Assembly: GCA_027489175.1 (NCBI GenBank)
Contig: JAIYAE010000014.1
Location: 186,001 to 250,000, forward strand
Direction: 5' to 3'
DNA from: Rhodobacter sp.
GTDB lineage: Bacteria > Pseudomonadota > Alphaproteobacteria > Rhodobacterales > Rhodobacteraceae
Length of the DNA stretch: 64,000 nt
Each line of letters starts with the position of its first letter. The stretch's first letter is position 1. This document shows positions 33,662 to 43,777 of the stretch, piece after piece. A program made the position numbers and the translations under genes. Under the pieces are notes generated by a model. That model worked only from the letters and a program-made list of their open reading frames with translations. It did no database searches and was not told the DNA's origin.

Positions 33662-34897
33662 TCAGGCCGGTTTCAGGCGGTGCGGCTGCGGCAGGATGAT
33701 CTGCCGCAGACACAAGGCAAAGCAGAAGAAGAGAAGCGGCGGGATAAGCGCCGCGCCCAGCCATCTTGCATCAATGACCCTGACGAACAGGTTCAGCGTC
33801 TGCAGCGCGGCCCCAGTCCACAAAAGGCCAAGCAGGCAGAGATGCGCAGGGCGGGTGGTCAGGATGCCACCGCGCAGCAGAAAAAGCGCAACTGCCGCCA
33901 TCAGTGCCCCTTCGTAGGACCAGAGATACGGCGCGGACAGAAGGACAGCCAGCAAAAGCCCAGCGGCCTTGACGTCAAACGTGGCCCGGTCCGACCGCCA
34001 CAGCGCATAGACGGCCACGGCGCAGGCGGCGGTGATCGCCAGCTGCACCTTCAGCGCAAGGCCTGCGTCCACGCCAAGCAGGGTCAGCACATAGACCAGG
34101 CTGATCATCCATTTCATGCCGTCGATGGACTGCAGCATCGTGGCGCTGTGGTCGGCCATGCTGACCTGCAGCAAGGGCCAGTAGTCCAGCCCATAAAGCA
34201 GCGTCGGCAGGGCCGAGATGACGATCGTGGTGCCGATCGCGGCAAAGATCGTACGCCATGCGCGGATCGCCAGAAGTGCGAAGGGGATCATGATCCCAAG
34301 CTGCGGCTTCAGGGTCAAGAGGCCGATGAAGACCCCCGCCAGCACCCAGCGTTCCGCCCGCAAAGCGGCCAGCGCGGCCAGCAGTCCCGCCAGAAGCAGC
34401 AGACTGTTCTGCCCAAGCAGCAACCCGGGGTAAAAGGCCGGGGCCAGGCTGACCGCCAGCCAAAGCGGCACGATCCCGGCCACAAAGGGCCGGAACGCCC
34501 AGGCCACCAGGCCCAGCGACACCATGGTCCAAAGGGTGAAGGCCAGCGGGAAGGACAAGGCCCCAAGCGGGGTGACGATGACCAGAAACCCGGGCGGATA
34601 AAGCCAGGGCATATAGGTCTCGGCATGGGTCTGATGCACCTCGGCCAGGCGGGCGATGTCGAAGGCGGCCAAAGGTTCACCGTCAAGGGCAAGCCGGCCG
34701 GCCGCCCAGAACACCCGGAAGTCGATGCTCATCGCCGTCTGGCCTTGCTGCAGCGTCAGGATGAACGCCACCAGCAGGATGAGACCGACAAAAAGCGCGG
34801 TCGTCACCGCCGTAAGCCCACCCAGGAGAAAGCCGTTCCGGCTGGAAAAGGGCAGCAGGCGGGCGTCGGCGGCGCGTTGGTCCTCCGGGCTTTGCAT
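33662..34897 (-). CDS. GT87/DUF2029-like membrane glycosyltransferase, paralogue 4
   Basis: This 411-residue polytopic protein shares the array motifs: ADARLLPF in the N-terminal cytoplasmic segment, SIDFRVFWAAGRLALDGEPLA (candidate catalytic Asp59 just outside the first helix), PWLYPPGFLVIV, LTLKPQLGIMIP and LLSAPYLWSYEGAL. It starts at the ATG at 34897 with AAGGA about nine bases upstream; longer frames run back into paralogue 3. Gaps of 70 and 86 bases separate it from paralogue 3 and ilvH, the only loose joints in the array. Confidence 0.82.
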   Translation of the reverse strand: MQSPEDQRAADARLLPFSSRNGFLLGGLTAVTTALFVGLILLVAFILTLQQGQTAMSIDFRVFWAAGRLALDGEPLAAFDIARLAEVHQTHAETYMPWLYPPGFLVIVTPLGALSFPLAFTLWTMVSLGLVAWAFRPFVAGIVPLWLAVSLAPAFYPGLLLGQNSLLLLAGLLAALAALRAERWVLAGVFIGLLTLKPQLGIMIPFALLAIRAWRTIFAAIGTTIVISALPTLLYGLDYWPLLQVSMADHSATMLQSIDGMKWMISLVYVLTLLGVDAGLALKVQLAITAACAVAVYALWRSDRATFDVKAAGLLLAVLLSAPYLWSYEGALMAAVALFLLRGGILTTRPAHLCLLGLLWTGAALQTLNLFVRVIDARWLGAALIPPLLFFCFALCLRQIILPQPHRLKPA

Positions 34898-34967
34898 CAC
34901 GGTCGCATCCTTGCAAACGGGCGATGGCTGGCAGGTGCGCGGGCTGTCAATCGGTGATCCATGATAC

Positions 34968-36215
34968 TCACGCGGCTGCAGGGGCGGCGGCCCGCGGTGC
35001 AACGATCTGCACGAGGCACAGGACAAAACAGACCATCACAAGCGGCGGAATGATCGCGGCGCCAAGCCAACGCTGATCGACCAGCGCGGCGAAGACGTTC
35101 AGCGCCTGCGCCCCACCCCCGATCAGCAGCGGAACCAGAAGCAGCATATGCAGCGGCCGGAGCGACAGAACGCCCCCGCGCAGCAGAAAGAGCGCAATGG
35201 CGGGCATCAGCGCGCCCTCGTAATACCAAAGATACGGGGCCGACAGCATGATCGCGCACAAGAGCCCCGCCGCCTTGACATCAAAGCCTAACCGGTCAGA
35301 CCGCCAAAGCGCGAAGACCGCCACTGCCGACAGCGCCATCAGGCCAAGCTGGATGTTCATCGCGGCCGCCGGATCGATCCCGATAAAGGCGAGGAAGTAC
35401 ATCGGGTTAAGCATCAGCTTCAGCGCAATGATGGAAAAGATGATGTTGGTGCCGTGGTCCTCCAGCGTCTTGCCGAGCAGGGGCCAATACTCCACCCCGT
35501 AGTACAGCGTCGGCAGGGCAAGCAGCAGAACCGTGGTGACAATGGCAGACAGGATCGTCCGCCAGGCCCCGATGGCCAGCAGCGCCACCGGGATCATCAC
35601 CCCCAGCTGCGGCTTCAGCGTCAGAAGCCCGATAAACACCCCCGCCAATATCCAGCGGCCCTGGCTTAGCGCCGCAAGGGCTGCAAGCAGTGCCGCAAGC
35701 CAGAACAGACTGGTCTGCCCCATCATCACGCAAGGAAAATAGGCCGGTGCGAGGGCCATCAGAACCCAAAGCGGCCTGATCCCCGCCACAAAGGATCGTG
35801 CGGCCCAGGCGGTCATCGCAAGCGACACCACCGCCCAGGCAAGGTAGGCCCAGGCAAAGGACATCAGACCCAAGGGTGTGACCATGACCAGGAAGGCCGG
35901 CGGGTAAAGCCACGGCATGATCACATCAAGGCCGGTGGCATGCGACGCCCCAAGCCGCGCAAGGTCGTGGATGGCCAAGGGCTCTCCCGCCACGGCAAGT
36001 CTGCCCGCGCCCCAGAACACCCGGAAATCATTGCTTAACGCCGGGGTGTCGGGGTTTGCGGTCAGGAGGAAGGCAATTCCCATGACCATCGTGATGAACA
36101 CGAGGGACCCCGCTGCCAACAGACCCGCGGCAAGAAACCCCGCGCGGCTGTCGAACGGGGCAAGCCGGGCGTCTGCGGCGCGGCGGTCTTCAAGGCTTTG
36201 AACAGGACGGGTCAT
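34968..36215 (-). CDS. GT87/DUF2029-like membrane glycosyltransferase, paralogue 3
   Basis: The 415-residue product has the same layout as its neighbours: ADARLAPF, then a first membrane helix (about 31-53), NDFRVFWGAGRLAVAGEPLA with Asp63, PWLYPPAFLVMV (an Ala replaces the Gly of the usual PPG), LTLKPQLGVMIP and LSAPYLWYYEGAL. Its start overlaps the stop of paralogue 2 (ATGA). The substitution in PPG may be tolerated, as the rest of the luminal motif is kept. Confidence 0.82.
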   Translation of the reverse strand: MTRPVQSLEDRRAADARLAPFDSRAGFLAAGLLAAGSLVFITMVMGIAFLLTANPDTPALSNDFRVFWGAGRLAVAGEPLAIHDLARLGASHATGLDVIMPWLYPPAFLVMVTPLGLMSFAWAYLAWAVVSLAMTAWAARSFVAGIRPLWVLMALAPAYFPCVMMGQTSLFWLAALLAALAALSQGRWILAGVFIGLLTLKPQLGVMIPVALLAIGAWRTILSAIVTTVLLLALPTLYYGVEYWPLLGKTLEDHGTNIIFSIIALKLMLNPMYFLAFIGIDPAAAMNIQLGLMALSAVAVFALWRSDRLGFDVKAAGLLCAIMLSAPYLWYYEGALMPAIALFLLRGGVLSLRPLHMLLLVPLLIGGGAQALNVFAALVDQRWLGAAIIPPLVMVCFVLCLVQIVAPRAAAPAAA

Positions 36216-37453
36216 TTGGCAAGCGCCACCGGTTGGGGCGTGGCAAGCGTCTTTTGCAGGCTCAGCCCAAGGCAAATGAACAGCAAGACCGGAATGTAGG
36301 CCGCCCCAAGCCAGCCTTGGTGGACGGCATCGTAAAAGAAGTTGATCGCCTGCATGCCACAGCCCATCCATAGAAGAAACAGCAAAACCAGATGACCCGG
36401 TCGGGTTGTCAGAACTCCCCCTCGCAACAGGAAAAGCGCAATCGCGGCCAGCAGCGCGCCCTCATAGTACCACAGGTAGGGCGCAGAAAGCAGGATGGCG
36501 ATCAAGAGGACGGCCACCTTCACATCGAATCCGGCCCGGTCCGACCGCCAGAACCAGACAACAAGCGCCATCATCAGGGCAATGATCCCCCATTGGATCG
36601 GCAGCGCCATTTGTGGGCCCATTCCATAGAAGCACAGAGCATAAAGCGGGCTGATCATTAGTCGGACGCTTTGGCAGGAGTAGAGCATCCGGTCGCCATG
36701 CTCGACAAAGACTGCCTTCAGCAACGACCAGTATTCAAGCCCGTACAGCAGCGTCGGCCCGCCCAAAAGGACCATGGTCGTCACCACTGCGGCAAGGATC
36801 GTTCGCCATGCCCCCAGCCCAAGAAGCGCGAAGGGGATCATCAGGCCCAACTGTGGCTTCAGCGTCAGACAGCCGATCAGCACACCGGCAAGGATCCAGC
36901 GTTCCGCCCGCAAGGCCGCCAGTGCAGCAAGCAGCCCCGCCATCCAGAAGAGGCTGGTCTGGCCCAGCAGCATGGTGGGCAGATAGGCTGGCGCCAGGGC
37001 AAGAAGAACCCAGACCGGCTTGATACCGGCCACGAATGGCCGCACCGCAAGGGTGACCGCGGCATAGGCCGCTGCCGTCCAGACCAGGAACGCGGTGGAA
37101 AAGGACAAAAGGCCCAAAGGCGTGACGAGGAGAAGAAAGCCCGGCGGGTAAAGCCAGGGCAGGTAGGCATCCGGATAGGTGGCATGCGATGCGCCAAGCC
37201 GGACCGGGTCAAGGGCAGCCAACGGTTCACCCGCGACGGCCAGCTTGGCCGCGCCCCAGAACACCCGGAAATCGACGCTCATCGCCGCGACATCAGGCTT
37301 GGCCGTAAGGATGATCGATACCGCAACAACCAACGAGATGAAGGCAACCGAGACGATTGTCGCAAGCCCCGCCGACAGAAACCCCGCCCGGCCGGCAAAG
37401 GGTTGCAACCGGGCATCGGCTTCATGTCGTTCGGCGGGGGACTGCAGCATCAT
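36212..37453 (-). CDS. GT87/DUF2029-like membrane glycosyltransferase, paralogue 2
   Basis: The 413-residue protein starts at the first of two adjacent ATG codons, overlapping the stop of paralogue 1. It shows EADARLQPFAGRAGF, then SVDFRVFWGAAKLAVAGEPLA with Asp61, PWLYPPGFLLLV, LTLKPQLGLMIP and LLSAPYLWYYEGALLAA. About ten membrane helices are predicted by eye. It is most similar to paralogue 1 in its N-terminal segment (DARLQPFAGR in both), which points to local duplication. Confidence 0.82.
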   Translation of the reverse strand: MMLQSPAERHEADARLQPFAGRAGFLSAGLATIVSVAFISLVVAVSIILTAKPDVAAMSVDFRVFWGAAKLAVAGEPLAALDPVRLGASHATYPDAYLPWLYPPGFLLLVTPLGLLSFSTAFLVWTAAAYAAVTLAVRPFVAGIKPVWVLLALAPAYLPTMLLGQTSLFWMAGLLAALAALRAERWILAGVLIGCLTLKPQLGLMIPFALLGLGAWRTILAAVVTTMVLLGGPTLLYGLEYWSLLKAVFVEHGDRMLYSCQSVRLMISPLYALCFYGMGPQMALPIQWGIIALMMALVVWFWRSDRAGFDVKVAVLLIAILLSAPYLWYYEGALLAAIALFLLRGGVLTTRPGHLVLLFLLWMGCGMQAINFFYDAVHQGWLGAAYIPVLLFICLGLSLQKTLATPQPVALAK

Positions 37454-38691
37454 GCGGCACGCGCGATCAGGGCCGGTCCGGAAAGCGCTTGCCGCAGGCA
37501 AAGACCAAGGCAAAACAGCACCAGCGGCGGGATGTAAGCCACGGGCAGCCAGCGTGGATCGAACAGATGAAGGACCATGTTGAACGATTGCAGAACGGCG
37601 CCCAGCCACAAAGGAACGAGGATCAGGAAATGTAGTGGTTTCAAGGAAAGAACACCGCCACGCAACAGGAACAAAGCCAAAGGCACCAGAAACACGGTTT
37701 CGTAATACCACAGATACGGCGCCGACAGGATGATGGCGCACAAAAGGGCCGCCGCCTTCAGATCAAATCCCACCCTGTTTGACCGCCAGACAACGACCAC
37801 CGCGACACTGCTGGCAAGCGCCAGAAACCACTGCAGCGCCCAGGCAGCCGTGTCCGGCACGCCGAAGAAGGCAGCGGTGAACGCGAAGTTGATCATGTAC
37901 AGCATCTCTCCGATCCACACGGCCAGCCTTTCCTTGTGTTCAGCCAGGCCAAGCCCAAGAAGCCGCCAATACTCGACGCCATAAAGCAGGGTCGGCAGCA
38001 CCAGAAGCACGACCGTCGTGGCACAGGCCGCAAACACGGTACGCCAGGCGCCGATAGCCAGCAACGCGACAGGGATCATGATGCCCAGATGCGGCTTCAG
38101 GGTCAGGCATCCGATCAGCACACCGGACAAAAGCCAACGCCCGTCGCGCAAGGCCGCAAGGGCCGCCAGAAGGCCCGCCATCCACAACAGGCTGTTCTGC
38201 CCAAGCAGCACCGCCGGATAGATGGCCGGGGCAAGGGCCGCGATGATCCACAGCGCGCGTATCCCGCCGACGTAAGGCCGGAATGCCCAGAAGGTCAGGG
38301 CGACCGTTAGTCCCGTCCACACCAGGTAGGCCATGGCGAAGGACAGGTTTCCCAGGGGGGTGACAAGGACAAGAAACCCTGGCGGATAAAGCCAGGGCAA
38401 GTAGTCCTCTGCACCGGCACCGAAGGTGGCGCCGAGGCGACCAAGGTCGTGCACGGCCAACGGCTCGCCCGCGGCCGCCAATCTGGCTGCGCCCCAAAAA
38501 ACCCGAAAATCCACTGGCATCAAAGGGTTGCCGGGCTGTGAGGTCTGGACGAAGGTCACCACAACCATCGCCATGAAAAGGGTCAGCGAAACCACCGCCG
38601 TCAGGCCCGCGAGGTAGAAAGCCACCCGCCCCGCAAAGGGCTGCAGCCGAGCGTCGGCTGCAGCCTTGTCCACACGGGCCTCAGGGATCAC
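37450..38691 (-). CDS. GT87/DUF2029-like membrane glycosyltransferase, paralogue 1
   Basis: This 413-residue product is the first of the array, and its GTG start overlaps the ilvI stop by four bases, so translation is coupled to acetohydroxyacid synthase. Motifs: ADARLQPFAGRVAF, PVDFRVFWGAARLAAAGEPLA (Asp61), PWLYPPGFLVLV, LTLKPHLGIMIP (His where the others have Gln) and LSAPYLWYYETVFLV. As a GT-C-type enzyme it would act at the periplasmic face of the inner membrane; neither lipid-sugar donor nor acceptor is known. Confidence 0.82.
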   Translation of the reverse strand: MIPEARVDKAAADARLQPFAGRVAFYLAGLTAVVSLTLFMAMVVVTFVQTSQPGNPLMPVDFRVFWGAARLAAAGEPLAVHDLGRLGATFGAGAEDYLPWLYPPGFLVLVTPLGNLSFAMAYLVWTGLTVALTFWAFRPYVGGIRALWIIAALAPAIYPAVLLGQNSLLWMAGLLAALAALRDGRWLLSGVLIGCLTLKPHLGIMIPVALLAIGAWRTVFAACATTVVLLVLPTLLYGVEYWRLLGLGLAEHKERLAVWIGEMLYMINFAFTAAFFGVPDTAAWALQWFLALASSVAVVVVWRSNRVGFDLKAAALLCAIILSAPYLWYYETVFLVPLALFLLRGGVLSLKPLHFLILVPLWLGAVLQSFNMVLHLFDPRWLPVAYIPPLVLFCLGLCLRQALSGPALIARAA

Positions 38692-40442
38692 ACCAGCACC
38701 GCGCCCTTGGAACCGATGACACCTTGGGTATCCGCGTCGCCCAGCAGCATTTCGTTATGCGGCTTGCCGGAGGGGATCATCGGGAAGCAGTTTTCATGCT
38801 TTTCGACCAGGCAGTCAAAGATCACTGGGCCGTCATAGCGCAGCATCTCCATGATCGCATCGTCAAGATCGGCGGGGCGGTCAACCTTGATGCCCTTGCA
38901 GCCAAACGCCTCGGCCAGTTTCACGAAATCGGGCAGGCTTTCGGACCAGCTGCTGGAATACCGCTCACCATGCAGAAGTTCCTGCCACTGGCGCACCATG
39001 CCCAGGCGTTCGTTGTTCAGGATGAACTGCTTCACCGGGGCCCGGAACTGGATCGCAGTGCCCATTTCCTGCATGTTCATCAGCCAGGACGCCTCACCGG
39101 CGACGTTGATGACCAGTGCTTCGGGATGGGCGATCTGCACGCCGATGCTGGCGGGCAGGCCGTAGCCCATCGTCCCCAGACCGCCGGAAGTCATCCAGCG
39201 GTTCGGGCCCTCAAACCCAAGGAACTGCGCGGCCCACATCTGGTGCTGGCCGACTTCGGTGGTGATGTAGCGGTCCATCCCCTTGGTCAGCGCCTCAAGC
39301 CGTTCCAGCGCGTATTGCGGTTTGATCGTCGTGGTCGAGGGTTTGTAGGTCAGGCACTTAACCGCCCGCCATTCGTTGATCTGGCCCCACCATTTGGCCA
39401 GCCCGCCCTTGTTGGTCTTGCTGCCCCGCGCGCGCCACTGGCGCAGGACCTCTTCCAGCACCAGGGCAATGTCGCCCACGATCGGCACATCGACGCGAAT
39501 CACCTTGTTGATCGAGGACGGGTCGATATCGATATGCGCCTTCTTCGACCCCGGGCTGAAATCCTTGATCCGCCCGGTGATCCGGTCATCGAAGCGCGCG
39601 CCGATGTTGATCATCACATCGCAGCCGTGCATCGCCAGATTGGCCTCATAAAGCCCGTGCATGCCCAGCATGCCGACCCAGTTCTTGCCGCTGGCCGGAT
39701 AGGCCCCAAGGCCCATCAGGGTTGAGGTGACCGGGAAATCCGTCTCGGCCGCCAAGGCGCGGAGAAGTTGGCTGGCGCGCGGGCCAGAGTTGATGACGCC
39801 GCCACCGGTATAGAGGATCGGCCGTTCGGCGTTTTCCATCAGCTCAACCAGACGCGCGATTTGCGCCGGGTCGCCTTCGGTTTTCGGCTTGTAGTGCGTG
39901 GCCTTGATCTTTTCCACGGGGGTGTACTCGGCCGTGGCGAATTGCACGTCCTTCGGAATGTCGATCAGCACCGGGCCGGGGCGGCCGTGGGTGGCGACGT
40001 GGAAGGCCTGATGGATGGTTTCCGACAGCTTCGCCGTATCCTTCACCAGCCAGTTCATCTTGGTGCAGGGGCGGGTGATGCCGACGGTATCCGCCTCTTG
40101 AAAGCCATCGGTGCCGATCATGAAGGTCGGGACCTGCCCGGTCAGCACGACCAGCGGGATCGAATCCATCAGCGCATCAACCAGCCCGGTCACCGCATTG
40201 GTCGCCCCGGGGCCCGAGGTGACAAGAACGACGCCAGGCTTGCCGGTGCTGCGCGCATAGCCTTCGGCCATATGGACCGCGCCCTGTTCATGGCGCACCA
40301 GGATGTGGCGGATGTCGTTTTGCTGGAAAATCTCGTCATAGATCGGAAGCACGGCGCCGCCGGGATAGCCGAACACGACCTCAACCCCCTGATCCTTGAG
40401 CGCCTGGATCACCATCCGCGCACCGGTCATCTGCTTTGCCAT
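38688..40442 (-). CDS. ilvI: acetolactate synthase (AHAS) large subunit
   Basis: The 584-residue thiamine diphosphate enzyme makes acetolactate and acetohydroxybutyrate, the first common step of valine, leucine and isoleucine synthesis. The N-terminal domain shows GYPGGAVLPIYDE and the activating Glu in LVRHEQGAVHMAEGYAR. The FAD-binding middle and the C-terminal ThDP motif (GEASWLMNMQE, normally GDASF) are present. Starting at 40442 gives eight bases between GGAG and ATG; the frame further upstream is the attenuator hairpin. Its stop overlaps the first glycosyltransferase gene. Confidence 0.96.
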   Translation of the reverse strand: MAKQMTGARMVIQALKDQGVEVVFGYPGGAVLPIYDEIFQQNDIRHILVRHEQGAVHMAEGYARSTGKPGVVLVTSGPGATNAVTGLVDALMDSIPLVVLTGQVPTFMIGTDGFQEADTVGITRPCTKMNWLVKDTAKLSETIHQAFHVATHGRPGPVLIDIPKDVQFATAEYTPVEKIKATHYKPKTEGDPAQIARLVELMENAERPILYTGGGVINSGPRASQLLRALAAETDFPVTSTLMGLGAYPASGKNWVGMLGMHGLYEANLAMHGCDVMINIGARFDDRITGRIKDFSPGSKKAHIDIDPSSINKVIRVDVPIVGDIALVLEEVLRQWRARGSKTNKGGLAKWWGQINEWRAVKCLTYKPSTTTIKPQYALERLEALTKGMDRYITTEVGQHQMWAAQFLGFEGPNRWMTSGGLGTMGYGLPASIGVQIAHPEALVINVAGEASWLMNMQEMGTAIQFRAPVKQFILNNERLGMVRQWQELLHGERYSSSWSESLPDFVKLAEAFGCKGIKVDRPADLDDAIMEMLRYDGPVIFDCLVEKHENCFPMIPSGKPHNEMLLGDADTQGVIGSKGAVLV

Positions 40443-40468
40443 CTTCATCTCTCCATCTCTCGCGCAAC

Positions 40469-40498
40469 AAAAAGCCCCCGGAAGTTTCCTTCGGGGGC
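40469..40498 (-). terminator. attenuator terminator of the ilv operon
   Basis: On the complement strand GCCCCCGAAG pairs with CTTCCGGGGGC (with a one-base bulge) around a short A-rich loop, followed by TTTTTG. It lies 26 bases before the ilvI ribosome site and 25 bases after the leader peptide stop, where an attenuator terminator should be. Confidence 0.85.
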
Positions 40499-40539
40499 GC
40501 ATGGGAACCTGAATGGTCAACCGTTACCGGCCCATGCGC
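40497..40539 (-). promoter_or_regulatory. antiterminator stem of the ilv attenuator
   Basis: GCGCATGGG at the end of the leader peptide gene (complement of 40531-40539) is perfectly complementary to CCCATGCGC (complement of 40497-40505). The second arm overlaps the base of the terminator stem by two bases, so the two hairpins compete. The first arm covers leader codons 11-14, just behind the Ile-Leu-Val-Ile-Val codons. Confidence 0.75.
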
Positions 40540-40571
40540 GTCCTTCCTACGATGACAAGAATTCTGGCCAT
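40524..40571 (-). CDS. ilvL: ilv operon leader peptide
   Basis: A 15-codon frame, MARILVIVGRTRMGR, with AAGGGG eight bases upstream, encodes five consecutive branched-chain residues (codons 4-8: ATT CTT GTC ATC GTA). Stalling there when charged Ile, Leu or Val tRNA is short would leave the antiterminator arm free. A ribosome reaching the stop would cover it and let the terminator form. This is the classical amino acid attenuation arrangement, read directly from the sequence. Confidence 0.88.
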   Translation of the reverse strand: MARILVIVGRTRMGR

Positions 40572-40599
40572 GGGCCCGACCCCTTCATGTTCGGTTGGA

Positions 40600-40628
40600 A
40601 CAGTATGGGCCGATATGCCGGGCGTCAA
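40600..40628 (-). promoter_or_regulatory. candidate promoter of the ilv operon
   Basis: On the complement strand TTGACG is followed after 17 bases by TACTGT. The leader peptide start lies 28 bases beyond the -10 hexamer. The -35 is strong (five of six) and the -10 only moderate. Confidence 0.45.
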
Positions 40629-40771
40629 CGGGATTTGCAATCCGAAAATGTCGCAAGCGCCCGGTATTTTTGAACTATTGTTGCGGCATCCTGCCGCGCT
40701 GCGCAACTTTCGCATGAAAAGGTCCGGCGCAGGGTCTGCGCCGGACCGATCATGGGCGAAGCCGCAGAGAC

Positions 40772-41680
40772 TCAGCCCATGAAGTAGATGTAGCCCGCAT
40801 AGGCCGCCAGCAACAGCGCGCCGGCGATGCGGGGCAGGCCGTTCAGCAGGAACGCAAGGACCGTCAGGCCAACCGCGGTTGCCATGGCCCAAGGCATGTC
40901 GATGGCCGCAAAGCGCGGATCGGCCGGGATCGGCGCGATCAGGGCGGTGATGCCAAGGATGCCGAAGATGTTGAACACGTTCGACCCGACGATATTGCCG
41001 ACGGCAATCTCGGTCTGCTTGCGGTAGGCAGCGATCACGCTGGTCGCGAGTTCCGGCAGCGACGTCCCGACCGCGACGATGGTCAGACCGATCACCGCTT
41101 CTGAAATTCCATAAGTGGTAGCAATCGCGACCGCGCTGTTGACGAGAAACCGCGCCCCGATCACCAGGACGATCAGCCCGCCGATGGTATAGGCCCAGGC
41201 CTTCAACTGGTTTTCCTCGGGCTGGTTCGGCTCAGGCTCGACCTTGCCGAAGAAGAACGTGCTGGCGAGGAAGACAAGCAGACCCGCGAACAGGACGGCG
41301 CCATAGGTCCGGGTGATCTCGGTCCCAAGAAGCATGGCCCAGAGGATGGCGGTCGCGGCCAGCATGAAGGCCAGATCGCGCCACATCTTCCGCGCGGGAA
41401 TGATCAGCGGGGCGATCAGCGCCGATAGGCCAAGGATCAGCAGGATGTTGGCAATGTTCGATCCGACGATATTGCCAATCGCGATCTCGGGCTGCCCTTC
41501 CAGCGCTGCCTGCAACGACACCAGAAGTTCGGGGGCCGAGGTGCCGAAGCCGACGATGGTCAGGCCGATGACCATGGGCGACAGGTTGAAGTGCCGCGCC
41601 ACGGAAGACGCGCCGCGCACCAATGCCTCGCCGCCGAAGAACAGCATGGCAAGGCCGAGTGTGAAAAGAATATAGGTCAA
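40772..41680 (-). CDS. calcium/sodium antiporter (CaCA family, YrbG-like)
   Basis: The 302-residue membrane protein has two homologous halves, each with an alpha-repeat: GFGTSAPELLVS with GNIVGSNIANI in the first half and AVGTSLPELATS with GNIVGSNVFNI in the second. These are the ion-binding segments of Ca2+/cation antiporters. About ten helices are visible. The start is TTG with GGGGAG five bases upstream; no better start exists. It exchanges Ca2+ (or K+) with Na+ or protons at the inner membrane. It is transcribed toward the ilv leader. Confidence 0.92.
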   Translation of the reverse strand: MTYILFTLGLAMLFFGGEALVRGASSVARHFNLSPMVIGLTIVGFGTSAPELLVSLQAALEGQPEIAIGNIVGSNIANILLILGLSALIAPLIIPARKMWRDLAFMLAATAILWAMLLGTEITRTYGAVLFAGLLVFLASTFFFGKVEPEPNQPEENQLKAWAYTIGGLIVLVIGARFLVNSAVAIATTYGISEAVIGLTIVAVGTSLPELATSVIAAYRKQTEIAVGNIVGSNVFNIFGILGITALIAPIPADPRFAAIDMPWAMATAVGLTVLAFLLNGLPRIAGALLLAAYAGYIYFMG

Positions 41681-41775
41681 GATGACTCCCCGATTTGCTT
41701 TGGGGGGAGGTTTGGTCGCAACCCGCCAATTGCAAGGGGCCGGGGCCGGACTTCGTGTGGATGAGTGATCAGCGC

Positions 41776-42186
41776 TTAGCCGGGCAGCACTTCTGTGGCC
41801 GGAAGGTAACAGACCGCGTTCAGTTTGTTGCCATCGGGGTCCCGCACATAGGCGGCATAGAAATGGGCCCCGTACTGCGGCCGCAGACCAGGGCCGCCCT
41901 CATCACTGCCGCCCTGCGCAAGGGCTGCGGCGTGAAAAGCGTCTACGGCAGCGCGAGAAGGGGCAAGAAAGGACACCATGGTGCCGTTGCCCACCGTGGC
42001 GGGCTGGCCGTCAAACGGCTCGGTCACCCAAAGATGCGGCCCGGGATCATCCAGCCCCCAGGCGGCCGACCGGTCATCCGGGTCATAATCTTCAATCCGC
42101 TGATGGCCCAGCGGGGCGAGCACCGCGTCGTAGAACCGCAGCGCTTGTGCCAGATTTCGGGTGCCAAGCGAGATATAACTGAACAC
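41776..42186 (-). CDS. VOC (glyoxalase/bleomycin resistance/dioxygenase) family protein
   Basis: The 136-residue protein has the paired beta-alpha-beta-beta-beta modules of the VOC superfamily: YISLGTRNLAQALRFYDAVLAPLG at the N-terminus and AAYVRDPDGNKLNAVCY near the end. The latter has the usual DPDGN turn. Metal-ligand candidates include His101-type residues in YGAHFYAAYV. It starts with GTG behind AGGAGG. The substrate cannot be told from sequence. It is unrelated in detail to the other VOC gene at 46363. Confidence 0.85.
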   Translation of the reverse strand: MFSYISLGTRNLAQALRFYDAVLAPLGHQRIEDYDPDDRSAAWGLDDPGPHLWVTEPFDGQPATVGNGTMVSFLAPSRAAVDAFHAAALAQGGSDEGGPGLRPQYGAHFYAAYVRDPDGNKLNAVCYLPATEVLPG

Positions 42187-42291
42187 GGGCGGCCTCCTGC
42201 GATTTTGGGGTGATTCTCTGGCTGCGGGGCAAGACTTGCGGCAGACGGAAGCAGTTCGGCAGCGCGATCAACCGTTTTCCGTGGTTGATAG

Positions 42292-43578
<1,287 letters not shown>

Positions 43579-43601
43579 TCCTGTCACAGTTGTGCCAAGA
43601 C

Positions 43602-43630
43602 GGCCCCGGGGGAAACCCCGGGGCCTTTTT
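43602..43630 (+). terminator. intrinsic terminator of the dctP gene
   Basis: GGCCCCGGGG (43602-43611) pairs with CCCCGGGGCC (43616-43625) around a GAAA loop and is followed by five T. Confidence 0.9.
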
Positions 43631-43720
43631 CATGTCCCGGGCAGGGACACGGGTTCAGGGCATTTGATTCCAATGGCTTGGGCGCGCGGCTTCAGGAAGT
43701 CTTAACTTTTGCGGCAAAGG

Positions 43721-43750
43721 AAAAGGGCCGACCCCGGATGGGATCGGCCC
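43721..43750 (-). terminator. intrinsic terminator of the dctQM unit
   Basis: On the complement strand GGGCCGA and TCGGCCC (43744-43750 and 43725-43731) pair around a 12-base loop, and TTTT follows. It lies 28 bases after the dctM stop. Confidence 0.75.
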
Positions 43751-43777
43751 TTGGTTCTTCGCGCTTTGGAGAGACGG

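Noticed and set aside
31781..38691. The glycosyltransferase array as a horizontally acquired island.
   Set aside because: No integrase, transposase, tRNA or flanking direct repeat is seen, and the overlaps with ilvI and the close ilvH junction point to duplication within the operon.
40443..40520. A 26-codon upstream extension of ilvI.
   Set aside because: It reads straight through the attenuator hairpin and its T-run, has no ribosome site, and the leader peptide in another frame explains the region better.
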